Shown: one piece after another, positions 1 to 6,691 of the stretch | How positions within the stretch are numbered: position 1 is the first letter of the stretch | Layout: each line of letters starts with the position of its first letter | DNA from: Alphaproteobacteria bacterium UBA2784 | GTDB lineage: Bacteria > Pseudomonadota > Alphaproteobacteria > Micropepsales > Micropepsaceae | Length of the DNA stretch: 10,961 nt | Direction: 5' to 3' | Assembly: GCA_002352285.1 (NCBI GenBank) | Contig: DEIC01000110.1 | Span: 6,592 to 17,552, forward strand | The notes under the pieces: model-generated | What the model was told of the DNA's origin: nothing | The model's database searches: none | What the model saw: the letters and a program-made list of their open reading frames with translations, nothing else | Position numbers and translations under genes: made by a program

Positions 1-677
1 GCGTCTGTCATCGCTGCGCGAAAGGCGGCCGAACCCGCGCGCGGTGGCAACGGCACATTCAGGATGTTGCCCGCAACGCCACGTTCCTGCGGCAGGCCGG
101 TGCCGGGATAAAGCGGCCATTGATGGGTTGAGGCAAAGAAGAGATCTTTGTCCTCCTCAAACATGGCTTGCGTGCCATTGCCGTGATGCACGTCGAAGTC
201 GATGACAGCGACGCGCTTGGCCCCATGGGCGGCGCGGGCGTGATGCGCGCCAATGGCGACGTTGTTGAACAGGCAAAAACCCATCGGCACGGATGGCTCG
301 GCGTGATGGCCGGGCGGCCGCACCGCGCAAAAGGCATTGCCGCACTCACCAGCCATGACCGCATCCACCGCGGCGACCACCGCACCCGCCGCGCGCAAAG
401 CCGCTTCACCCGATCCCGGCGACAGGCTGGTGTCGCCATCCAGGCGATGCAGCCCCTTCTGCGGCACTGCATCAAGGATGCGCGTGACGTGCGCCATGGG
501 ATGAGCGCGAGCGATTTCTTCGGCCGTTGCGCGCGGCGCTTCACGGCGGATCAACGCGGTGAATTGAGGTGTGGCCAGCGCATCCAACACGGCTTTCAAC
601 CGCGCCGGGCTTTCAGGGTGGCCAGGCGGGGTTTCGTGGTGGAGGCAGGCGGTATGGGTGAAGAGTGCGGTGGGCAT
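1..677 (-). CDS. Histone deacetylase superfamily protein (acetoin-utilisation/HdaH-like deacetylase), 3' end cut by the window
   Basis: Zn-dependent amidohydrolase of the arginase/deacetylase fold. Bacterial members remove acetyl or acyl groups from lysine side chains, polyamines or similar amines in the cytoplasm. The first 225 residues are present; the family usually has a little over 300, so roughly 80 C-terminal residues lie off the left edge. Visible family signatures are TPPGHPESPARL (16-27) near the start, RPPGHHA (120-126) with the paired catalytic histidines H124/H125, GFCLFNNVAIGA (133-144) and DFDVHHGNGT (160-169), which supplies the metal ligands D162 and H164. The second metal Asp and the catalytic Tyr/His region are not in view. 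The start at 677 gives an N-terminus (MPTALFTHTACL) that fits the family, and no in-frame ATG or GTG lies just upstream. There is no strong Shine-Dalgarno sequence. It is divergent from the hydrolase gene at 770. The natural substrate is unknown. Confidence 0.93.
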   Translation of the reverse strand, partial: MPTALFTHTACLHHETPPGHPESPARLKAVLDALATPQFTALIRREAPRATAEEIARAHPMAHVTRILDAVPQKGLHRLDGDTSLSPGSGEAALRAAGAVVAAVDAVMAGECGNAFCAVRPPGHHAEPSVPMGFCLFNNVAIGAHHARAAHGAKRVAVIDFDVHHGNGTQAMFEEDKDLFFASTHQWPLYPGTGLPQERGVAGNILNVPLPPRAGSAAFRAAMTD

Positions 678-769
678 GGGGGCATGATAAAGCCATCCGC
701 CATCAAGGCGCCACAGATGACATTGATCTTCGCGCGCGCAATTTTTGCTGCCATTGAACGCGGGGGCAC
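678..769. promoter_or_regulatory. Divergent intergenic region between the deacetylase and hydrolase genes
   Basis: This 92-base spacer lies between two start codons pointing away from each other, so by position it must hold promoters for at least one of the two genes. I see a TTGATC hexamer at 723-728 and an AT-rich run at 741-746, but no convincing -35/-10 pair on either strand and no clear operator. The call rests on gene layout only. Confidence 0.35.
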
Positions 770-1915
770 ATGACAGGCTGGATGATACGGCATCCGATCA
801 AGGCAATTGTGCTGGCCTGCGCGGCGCTTCTGGCTGCGGTTGGAACGTCTTATGGCCTGAAGCTGAAAGAGGCGGCGTTCATTCTTGCCGACGTTGCGGC
901 GGGCGACGGCCCCTCGGCGTACAAGAACAGCGTTCCTGCGCCGCAGCGTACCGCCATCAGCTGGACGATCGACGGGCGGCCCAATCACGGCGATCTTTAC
1001 GTGCCTGCCACGGGCGCGCGGGCGCGGCTTGTGCTGGTGCCGGGGCTTGCCGCGCTGGGCAAGGATGATCCGCGGCTTGTGGCCTTTGCCAATACGCTGG
1101 GGCGTGCGGGATTTCTGGTGCTGGTTCCCGAGATCGCCAATCTGCGCGAGTTCCGCGCGCATCCTGACGACGCGCTGGTGCTGGCTGATGCCGCGCTTTT
1201 CCTTTCACGCGAATACGATGCGGGTCCGCTGCCCAGAACGGCGGGCTTTGCCGCACTCTCCTATGCCAGCGGGCCTGCCGTTCTGGCGGCGATGGACCCG
1301 CGCATCGCGGAGACCACGCCCTTTGTGCTGTCGATTGGCGGCTATTACTCGATGAATGACGTGCTCACATTTGTGACCACGCGAAAATTCCGTCTGCATG
1401 ACGATGACCAATGGCAGACGGGCAATCCTGCATCTTATGCCACGTGGGCCTTTCTGCGCGCCAATGCGGCGGGCGCAGATGATCCGCGCGACATTGACCT
1501 TCTCACCCGCATTGCCGATGCAAAGCTGGAAGATGAAAACGCGGATGTTGAAGCACTCGCCTTCCAGCTGGGGCCAGAAGGGCGCGCGATCTTTGATCTG
1601 ATGACCAACACCGATCCCGAGGCTGTTGCGGGCATGGTTGCGCGGCTGCCGCCCCGGCTGCGTCAGGGATTGGCGGCGCTGGACCTGTCGCAGCAGGATC
1701 TGTCACGGCTGAAGGCGCGCATGATCCTTCTGCATGGCAGTGATGATCCGATGATCCCGTCAACCGAGAGCCGCAGATTTGCTGCGGCCATCGACAATGT
1801 GCATCTGGCCGTCATCGCCGAAATCACACATGTGGAGTTCAATGGCGCATCTGATGTGATCGACGGCATCAAAATGGTGCTGGCCATGCGCGACATGCTG
1901 CGTTTCAGGCAGTAG
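770..1915 (+). CDS. Membrane-anchored alpha/beta-hydrolase
   Basis: A 381-residue protein with one N-terminal hydrophobic segment (about 11-29), a signal anchor or uncleaved signal peptide that would place the hydrolase domain outside the cytoplasmic membrane. The alpha/beta-hydrolase fold shows in the strand-turn LVLVPGL (87-93, oxyanion-hole region), the strand FLVLVPE (115-121) and a nucleophile elbow ALSYASG (162-168) with likely Ser164. The elbow is degenerate, AxSxA rather than GxSxG. Near the C-terminus are MILLHGSDDPMIP (318-330), giving the acid Asp325 or Asp326, and EITHVEF (351-357), giving catalytic His354. Residues about 200-300 look like an inserted helical lid. The substrate is not deducible; esterase or thioesterase are both possible. 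A second ATG at 782 would shorten the protein by four residues and has a weak AGG upstream. Its end overlaps the convergent GNAT gene by 11 bases. Confidence 0.85.
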   Translation: MTGWMIRHPIKAIVLACAALLAAVGTSYGLKLKEAAFILADVAAGDGPSAYKNSVPAPQRTAISWTIDGRPNHGDLYVPATGARARLVLVPGLAALGKDDPRLVAFANTLGRAGFLVLVPEIANLREFRAHPDDALVLADAALFLSREYDAGPLPRTAGFAALSYASGPAVLAAMDPRIAETTPFVLSIGGYYSMNDVLTFVTTRKFRLHDDDQWQTGNPASYATWAFLRANAAGADDPRDIDLLTRIADAKLEDENADVEALAFQLGPEGRAIFDLMTNTDPEAVAGMVARLPPRLRQGLAALDLSQQDLSRLKARMILLHGSDDPMIPSTESRRFAAAIDNVHLAVIAEITHVEFNGASDVIDGIKMVLAMRDMLRFRQ

Positions 1916-2363
1916 GCGTCCACGCATAGCGCACGTCTGGCGTCTTTTCCTCGTTGCCTGCGCCATCGGTGAATGCGACGGCGTGAAAGCCGTGGCGCTC
2001 ATAGAAGCGGCGGGCACGCATGTTCGCCTGAAATGTCCAGAGGGTCAGACCATCGCGCGCCTCGGCACTGTGGCGGGCATGGGCAAGCAGGGCAGTGCCA
2101 AGACCGCGATTCCAGAAGGGCGGATCAACATAAAGCGCCTCGATCCAGCCGGGCGCCAGCGCCATCATGGCCGCGATTTTCTGATCCATGATGGCGATCA
2201 CCACGCGGCCCTCGCGCATCAGGCGGCGGATGAAATCCGGCACGGTATGATGCGGGTGCACCATCGGCACAATGTCCAGAATGGCAAGGCGCGCCGCAAG
2301 AAAGACGCGGGCGATCTCATCCACCTCGTCCGACGTGGCATCGCGGATGATTGCGGCAATCAT
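1905..2363 (-). CDS. GNAT-family N-acetyltransferase
   Basis: A 152-residue cytoplasmic acetyl-CoA-dependent N-acyltransferase. The diagnostic part is motif A, IEALYVDPPFWNRGLGTALL (74-93), a beta-4 strand followed by the pyrophosphate-binding loop (NRGLGT) and helix. The second hallmark is the late TFQANMRARRFYERHGF stretch (110-126), typical of GNAT motif B, where N114 and Y121 sit at common acetyl-CoA-side positions. The length is normal for a single-domain GNAT. The start at 2363 is chosen because it lies 2 nt after the upstream GST stop (2366-2368), implying translational coupling; no Shine-Dalgarno is visible. An in-frame ATG at 2417 would overlap the GST by about 50 nt and add 18 residues unlike the family. 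It is the last gene of the minus-strand cluster. The acceptor substrate (amine, amino acid, protein or antibiotic) is unknown. Confidence 0.9.
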   Translation of the reverse strand: MIAAIIRDATSDEVDEIARVFLAARLAILDIVPMVHPHHTVPDFIRRLMREGRVVIAIMDQKIAAMMALAPGWIEALYVDPPFWNRGLGTALLAHARHSAEARDGLTLWTFQANMRARRFYERHGFHAVAFTDGAGNEEKTPDVRYAWTPTA

Positions 2364-2365
2364 CG

Positions 2366-2977
2366 TCAGGGTTTTGTCAGCTGGAATGACGGACGTTCGG
2401 CCATCGCCTGCCACCAACTGGCCAGACGCGGCGTGCGTTCACGCCAACCCCAATCAGCAAAGCGCAGATCGAGATAACCCAGCGCCGCACCCAGCGCGAT
2501 GTCACCCAGATCAAAGCCGGGCGACCATTCCGCGTATGAGGCTTCCAGAAAGGCGAGCGTGCGGTCGATAGCATCCGCCTGGCGATCGCGGTTGGGCGGA
2601 TAGTGATATTCCTTGGGCCGCAACTGCTCCATGCGCAAGGTCAGCGCCGCATCCATGATGCCATCGGCCAATGCGTGCATGGTCCACACACGCCATTTCT
2701 CTTTGCCCGATTGCGGCGCAAGGAACGGCGCGCCACCCAGCTGATCGAGGTAGTCGCAGATCACCGGGCTGTCGGCGATCAGCATGCCATCCTCGGTGAT
2801 AAGGCAGGGAATGCGACCCAGCGGATTGATGCCGCGCACGAAATGCGGCTCATCCAGCGGCTGCGCCACCGCCTCCTTGACCTGCGCGAGCAGGTTTTTC
2901 TCACGCAAGACCACACGGCATTTGCGCGCATAGGGCGAGGTGGGCGAGTGGTAGAGCGTTGTGCCGGATGGTTTCAT
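2366..2977 (-). CDS. Glutathione S-transferase family protein
   Basis: A 203-residue cytoplasmic protein of normal GST length. Residues 5-80 form the thioredoxin-like domain. They include TLYHSPTSPYARKCRVVL (7-24), with serines at the position that activates glutathione in many bacterial GSTs, NPLGRIPCL (51-59) with the conserved cis-proline Pro57, and DSPVICDYLD (69-78), the gamma-glutamyl-binding Asp/Ser motif. The helical C-terminal domain includes FDLGDIALGAALGYLDLRF (155-173), matching the N-capping box and hydrophobic staple after helix 5. A good Shine-Dalgarno (GAGGA, 2985-2989 on the minus strand) lies 7 nt before this ATG and fixes the start. It sits 30 nt downstream of the MBL-hydrolase stop and 2 nt before the GNAT start. 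Expected activity is glutathione conjugation, isomerisation or dehalogenation; the substrate cannot be inferred. Confidence 0.92.
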   Translation of the reverse strand: MKPSGTTLYHSPTSPYARKCRVVLREKNLLAQVKEAVAQPLDEPHFVRGINPLGRIPCLITEDGMLIADSPVICDYLDQLGGAPFLAPQSGKEKWRVWTMHALADGIMDAALTLRMEQLRPKEYHYPPNRDRQADAIDRTLAFLEASYAEWSPGFDLGDIALGAALGYLDLRFADWGWRERTPRLASWWQAMAERPSFQLTKP

Positions 2978-2984
2978 GTCTTCA

Positions 2985-2989
2985 TCCTC
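2985..2989 (-). promoter_or_regulatory. Shine-Dalgarno of the GST gene
   Basis: The minus strand reads GAGGA 7 nt before the ATG at 2977. It is one of the clearest ribosome-binding sites in the window and settles the GST start. Confidence 0.7.
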
Positions 2990-3006
2990 GCTGTCTGGGC
3001 TGAACC

Positions 3007-3021
3007 ATCAGACGGTCTGAT
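3007..3021. repeat. 15-bp near-perfect palindrome at the MBL stop codon
   Basis: ATCAGAC-G-GTCTGAT has 7-bp arms around one base. It spans the stop codon of the MBL-hydrolase gene and lies 30-44 nt upstream of the GST start. One-base spacing makes it better suited to a protein-binding dyad than to an RNA hairpin. A match this good is expected about once by chance in a window this size, so function is doubtful. Confidence 0.25.
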
Positions 3022-4084
3022 ACAAATCCACACCATCTGCGCCAGTCGTGCGGGTCATCTGCCCGCGCGCGATCAGGCAGTTCAGATGCGCGATGCTTTC
3101 GCCCGTCGCCATGATGTAATTGCCGCCGGTGATGCGGCTGCGGAAAAGCGCGGGGAAAACCTCGACCGCACGTTTCGGCTCCCGGCAAAGGTCGAGCAGC
3201 TTGGCCATGCCCTCCTCATGCCCGTCGATCAAATCCTGCAGGCGCTTGCCCGCGTTGCGGAAGGGTTCGTTATGCGCGGGCAAGACCAGCGTATCGGGTG
3301 GCAGCAGCGCCTTGATGCGGTGGCAGCTGTCGATCCAGTCCTGCAGCGGATTGGAGTCGGGCTCGGTTGGAAACACTGACACGTTGGAGGAGATGCGCGG
3401 CAAGACCTGATCGCCGGAGATCAGCAGATTGGCTTCGGGGCACCAGAGGCACACATGTTCCGGCGCATGGCCGCGCCCTACGACCACCTGCCACACGCGT
3501 CCGCCAATGGTGAGTGTGTTGCCCTCCTGCAGGCGGCGGAAGGATTGCGGCAGGCGGTGCACGCCCATGCCGAAGCCGCCGAAGCGTTCCTTGTATTTCG
3601 CCAGTGCTTCATCGGGAAAGCCGGCCGCCTTGTAGAAGCGCACGCCCTCATGCGGCGCTTCGCGGCCCGTATCCATCACCAGAGTGCGACACAGAAGGTA
3701 ATCGGTGCGCGACATGAAAAGCGGCGCATCGAAGCGTTCCACCAGCCAGCCAGCAAGGCCGACATGATCGGGATGCAGATGGGTAACGATGACACGATGC
3801 ACGGGCTTGCCGCCCATCATCGTGCCGAATAGGTTCTCCCACGCAGCCTTTGAGCCGGAATCATTCAGGCCCGTATCCACGATGGTCCAGCCATCGCCAT
3901 CTTCCAGCAGCCACAGATTGATGTGGTTGAGCTGGAACGGCAGCGTGAGGCGCAGCCAGTGAACTCCGGGCGCGACTTCCATTGTCGTGCCCGGTTCGGG
4001 CTTTGACGTGAAGGGATAGATGAGCCCCCTGTCGTCGCGCGTGCGCGCGGGTTCGGCGAGAGATACATCCGGGCTCTGCTTCAT
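3008..4084 (-). CDS. MBL-fold metallo-hydrolase (glyoxalase II/lactonase-like)
   Basis: Cytoplasmic binuclear metal hydrolase, 358 residues from the ATG at 4084. Metal ligands are in order: THLHPDHVG (101-109; H102, H104, D106, H107), GHAPEH (205-210; H206), SGDQVLP (223-229; Asp224 or Asp225) and PAHNEPF (270-276; H271). An N-terminal strand pair (about 39-71) with WTIVDTGLND (66-75) and a long C-terminal helical region (about 280-340) complete the fold. Family members cleave thioesters, lactones, phosphodiesters or sulfonyl substrates; this one resembles the larger hydroxyacylglutathione-hydrolase-like group. The start is uncertain. A TTG at 4159 overlaps the acyl-CoA dehydrogenase stop (TTGA) and would give 383 residues, but the extra 25 residues are not domain sequence. 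The ATG at 4084 has AAGG 8 nt upstream. It lies between an acyl-CoA dehydrogenase and a GST, so thioester hydrolysis is plausible but unproven. Confidence 0.9.
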   Translation of the reverse strand: MKQSPDVSLAEPARTRDDRGLIYPFTSKPEPGTTMEVAPGVHWLRLTLPFQLNHINLWLLEDGDGWTIVDTGLNDSGSKAAWENLFGTMMGGKPVHRVIVTHLHPDHVGLAGWLVERFDAPLFMSRTDYLLCRTLVMDTGREAPHEGVRFYKAAGFPDEALAKYKERFGGFGMGVHRLPQSFRRLQEGNTLTIGGRVWQVVVGRGHAPEHVCLWCPEANLLISGDQVLPRISSNVSVFPTEPDSNPLQDWIDSCHRIKALLPPDTLVLPAHNEPFRNAGKRLQDLIDGHEEGMAKLLDLCREPKRAVEVFPALFRSRITGGNYIMATGESIAHLNCLIARGQMTRTTGADGVDLYQTV

Positions 4085-4155
4085 GGGTCGGGCCTTGCCT
4101 GCCGCATCCGGCGCAATGTCTGTTGTGGCAAGGCTAGGCACGCGCAGCGGCGCGG

Positions 4156-5964
4156 TCAAATGGGGCCCAATGCGTCAGGCGTGGCGCGGAAGAGGACATC
4201 GGCGCCACTGAAGATGGCAGACGCTTGCGCAGCGGCAACCGGCAGAAGCTGGGTGATAAAAAATTCGGCTGATACGATCTTCGCCGAAAGAAACGCCTGG
4301 TTCCCGGTGCCTGCCGACAATATTGATTCCGCCGCCAGGGCGCCGCGCGCAAGAAAATGCGCACCCACCATGTGGCCTGCAAGATCGAGAAAGGGGGTCG
4401 CACCGGCCAGGGCATCGCCGGGATGGCCCTCCTTCAGCTTCTCCGTGAGGAATCGCGCAGAGGCAGCAAAGCCATCCAGCGCGGCGGCGAAGGGGGCTTG
4501 CCATTGCTTCAGCGCTTGGGTGCGGCCCAGTTGCTGCGCTGTCTCCTTCATCTCGTCCATCAATTGGCTGAGTGCGCCGCCATCGGCCAGCGCGAGTTTG
4601 CGCGTGACGAGATCAATCGCCTGAATGCCGTTGGTGCCTTCATAGATCGGCAGGATGCGCGCATCGCGCAGATGCTGGGCCGCGCCCGTTTCCTCCACAA
4701 AACCCATGCCGCCATGCACCTGCACGCCCAGCGAGGCGGTGGCAAAGCCGCCATCCGTGCTCCACGCCTTGGCAATCGGTGTCAGCAATTCCTCGCGTGC
4801 ACGCTGACGGCCGCGTTCGGCGGCGTCGGGATGATGGCGCGCCAGATCCATCGCCAGTGCGGTTGCAAGACAGATCGCGCGTGACGCCTCGGTGCGGCTG
4901 CGCATCGTCAGGATCATGCGGCGCACATCGGGATGCTGGACGATCGGCAGCATTTCGCGCATTTCGTGCTGCAGGCCGAAGGGTTTGCCCTGACGGCGCT
5001 CCATGGCATAGGCAAGCGCCTGTTGCAGGCTGCGTTCGCCGATTGCGACGCCCTGCATGCCGACATTCAGGCGCGCGGCATTCATCATCGTGAACATGCA
5101 CGCCATGCCGCGGTTTTCCTGACCGATCAGGAAACCCGTGGCCTCCTCGAACTGCATCACGCAGGTGGGTGAGCCGTGGATGCCGAGTTTGTGCTCGAGA
5201 CTTGCGGCGCTGAGCCGGTTGCGCGCGCCCAACGCGCCATCTTCGTTCACCAGAAATTTCGGCACGAGAAAAAGCGAGATGCCGCGCGTGCCGGGCGGCG
5301 CATCCGGCAGGCGCGCCAGAACGAGATGCACGATGTTCTCTGCGCAATCGTGCTCTCCCCAGGTGATGAAGATTTTTGTCCCGGTGATGCGATAGGTGCC
5401 ATCGCCTGCACGCGCCGCACGGGTTTTCAGCGCGCCGACATCCGAGCCTGCCTCGGGCTCGGTCAGGTTCATGGTGCCGGTCCATTCGCCGGTGATGAGT
5501 TTTGGAAGATAAGTTGCTTTCTGCGCTGGCGTGCCATGCGCGCTCAGCGCCTCGATCGCGCCCTGTGTCAGCAACGGGCAAAGGCCCAATGACATGCAGG
5601 CAGATTGCCACAACTCCTGCAGGGCGAGCGCCAGCACCAATGGCTGACCCTGCCCGCCATGCGCGGGATCGGCGGCGATACTGTTCCATCCCGCATGCAC
5701 GAATTGGCCATAGGCCTCCCGGAATCCGGGCGCGGTGGTGACAACGCCATTCTCCAGCTGCGCACCATGCCGGTCGCCATTGCGGTTCAGCGGCGCCAGC
5801 ACGCCCGAGGCGAATTTCCCCCCCTCCTCCAGCACGGAGGCCGCAAACGCCATTGAGAAATCGGCGAATGCGGGAAGCCCTTCCAGCGTGCCCGCGCCCG
5901 CCATGTGCTCCATCGCAAAAAGCAAGTCGCGCACGGGGGCGTGCCAGGAATGGAGGTCGGCCAT
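4156..5964 (-). CDS. Acyl-CoA dehydrogenase, long (DmdC-like, ~600 residue) type
   Basis: FAD-dependent alpha,beta-dehydrogenation of an acyl-CoA, with electrons normally passed to ETF. The protein has 602 residues, longer than the ~380-residue classical enzymes because it carries the extra C-terminal helical domain (about 465-602) of the DmdC/FadE-like long family. Visible parts are an N-terminal segment HAPVRDLLFAMEH (8-20), the FAD-binding MNLTEPEAGSDVGAL (165-179) and KIFITWGEHD (197-206), QVHGGMGFVEETGAAQHLRDAR (415-436), and YEGTNGIQAIDLVTRKL (441-457) with probable catalytic base Glu442. The start at 5964 is the only in-frame ATG before an upstream stop; its Shine-Dalgarno is weak. It is first in the minus-strand cluster and divergent from the YceI operon. 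Substrate chain length or the presence of a methylthio or aryl group cannot be told from sequence alone. DmdC itself (3-methylmercaptopropionyl-CoA dehydrogenase) is one candidate among several. Confidence 0.95.
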   Translation of the reverse strand: MADLHSWHAPVRDLLFAMEHMAGAGTLEGLPAFADFSMAFAASVLEEGGKFASGVLAPLNRNGDRHGAQLENGVVTTAPGFREAYGQFVHAGWNSIAADPAHGGQGQPLVLALALQELWQSACMSLGLCPLLTQGAIEALSAHGTPAQKATYLPKLITGEWTGTMNLTEPEAGSDVGALKTRAARAGDGTYRITGTKIFITWGEHDCAENIVHLVLARLPDAPPGTRGISLFLVPKFLVNEDGALGARNRLSAASLEHKLGIHGSPTCVMQFEEATGFLIGQENRGMACMFTMMNAARLNVGMQGVAIGERSLQQALAYAMERRQGKPFGLQHEMREMLPIVQHPDVRRMILTMRSRTEASRAICLATALAMDLARHHPDAAERGRQRAREELLTPIAKAWSTDGGFATASLGVQVHGGMGFVEETGAAQHLRDARILPIYEGTNGIQAIDLVTRKLALADGGALSQLMDEMKETAQQLGRTQALKQWQAPFAAALDGFAASARFLTEKLKEGHPGDALAGATPFLDLAGHMVGAHFLARGALAAESILSAGTGNQAFLSAKIVSAEFFITQLLPVAAAQASAIFSGADVLFRATPDALGPI

Positions 5965-6060
5965 GGGCTTGCAGCACTTTGTCAGAAGGTTTTCCGCACG
6001 AGATCATGGCGGTATAAACCCAAATCCGTGTCAGTGTCACCGCAGGGAAGCCGGTTCGTC
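5965..6060. promoter_or_regulatory. Divergent promoter region between the acyl-CoA dehydrogenase and YceI operons
   Basis: A 96-base spacer separates two divergent operons. On the plus strand TATAAA (6013-6018) is a good -10-like hexamer, with TTTTCC about 17 nt upstream as a poor -35. If used, the 5' leader would be about 35 nt. I see no clear pair on the minus strand and no strong operator dyad. Location supports promoters here; the exact element is a guess. Confidence 0.4.
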
Positions 6061-6687
6061 ATGTTTTCATCATCTCCCATCTTCCGGCGGGCCAGAGGCG
6101 CATTCGCCTTGAGCGCCGCACTTCTGGCGCAGGCCTGCGGCACGCCAACGCTTGATCTGGCCGACGCGCCGGACGGCAACTATCAGCTCGAGCCATCCCA
6201 CGTGCGCATCCTGTTCGGTGTGCCGCATCTGGGGCTTTCCACCTATTGGGCGCAGATGACGCGGGCAGAAGGTACGCTGCAATTCGATCCGGCAGCGCCC
6301 GAGGCGAGCGTTGTTTCGGTGAAGATTGATCCCGCCAGCGTGATGACGGGCGATGCCAAATTCGATCAGGAGCTTCAGGGCAGCAGCTGGTTTGACAGCG
6401 CCGATCATCCCGAAATCCGGTTTGTCTCCACGCGGGTGGTGCGCACGGGCGAAACAACAGGGGTTGTCACAGGCCAGCTGACGCTTTTGGGGGTTACGAA
6501 AGAGATCACGCTGGATGTCATTTTCAACGGCTCGCTGCTTCATCCGTTTGAGCAACGGCGCGCGCTTGGCTTTTCGGCGACCGGCACCATCAGGCGTTCG
6601 GACTTTGGCATGGATCATCTTGTCTTGTTCGGCATCGGTGATGATGTGAAGCTGATGCTGGAAGCCGAATTCATCCTGCGGGAGTGA
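6061..6687 (+). CDS. YceI-family protein, probable lipoprotein
   Basis: A 208-residue exported protein of the YceI family, beta-barrel, lipocalin-like proteins that bind isoprenoid quinones or other amphiphiles in the periplasm. The N-terminus has an arginine-rich stretch (9-12) and a hydrophobic core (13-24) ending LLAQAC, suggesting lipidation at Cys26. The -2 glutamine makes the lipobox weak, so ordinary cleavage after AQA is also possible. The domain runs from about 40 to 207: GNYQLEPSHVRILFGVPHLG (39-58), MTGDAKFDQELQGSSWFDSA (95-114), IRFVSTRV (119-126), GQLTLLGVTKEITLDV (138-153) and the closing strand RSDFGMDHL (179-187). ATG 6061 is chosen because it directly precedes the signal peptide and has GGGAAG 10 nt upstream; upstream in-frame codons overlap the divergent gene and add no domain. 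First gene of a three-gene operon. Confidence 0.9.
   Translation: MFSSSPIFRRARGAFALSAALLAQACGTPTLDLADAPDGNYQLEPSHVRILFGVPHLGLSTYWAQMTRAEGTLQFDPAAPEASVVSVKIDPASVMTGDAKFDQELQGSSWFDSADHPEIRFVSTRVVRTGETTGVVTGQLTLLGVTKEITLDVIFNGSLLHPFEQRRALGFSATGTIRRSDFGMDHLVLFGIGDDVKLMLEAEFILRE
6681..6684 (+). promoter_or_regulatory. Shine-Dalgarno of cytochrome b561, inside the yceI stop
   Basis: GGAG at 6681-6684 immediately precedes the stop codon TGA of the first YceI gene and sits 7 nt from the cytochrome b561 ATG (6692). Ribosomes finishing YceI would end on top of this site, so the two genes are probably translationally coupled. Confidence 0.65.
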
Positions 6688-6691
6688 CACC

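Noticed and set aside
729..740. CGCGCGCGC run in the deacetylase/hydrolase spacer as a possible regulatory palindrome
   Set aside because: Simple alternating CG runs are common in GC-rich DNA. There is no flanking symmetry.
168..773. Plus-strand open frame of 201 codons antisense to the deacetylase
   Set aside because: The opposite strand carries unmistakable deacetylase motifs (RPPGHHA, DFDVHHGNGT). The frame is Arg/His/Gly-rich with no motif.
2364..2417. Longer GNAT start at 2417
   Set aside because: It overlaps the GST coding end by about 50 nt and the added residues do not resemble a GNAT N-terminus. The ATG 2 nt after the GST stop explains the layout better.
2603..3379. Plus-strand open frame of 258 codons antisense to the GST and MBL genes
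   Set aside because: No family signature, and it spans two well-supported opposite-strand genes and their intergenic gap. Composition is typical of a shadow frame.
4640..6040. Long minus-strand open frame (466 codons) overlapping the acyl-CoA dehydrogenase in another frame
   Set aside because: It is Arg/His/Ala-rich with no recognisable domain and lies over a gene with clear FAD-binding and catalytic motifs. Such frames arise from G/C-biased third positions.
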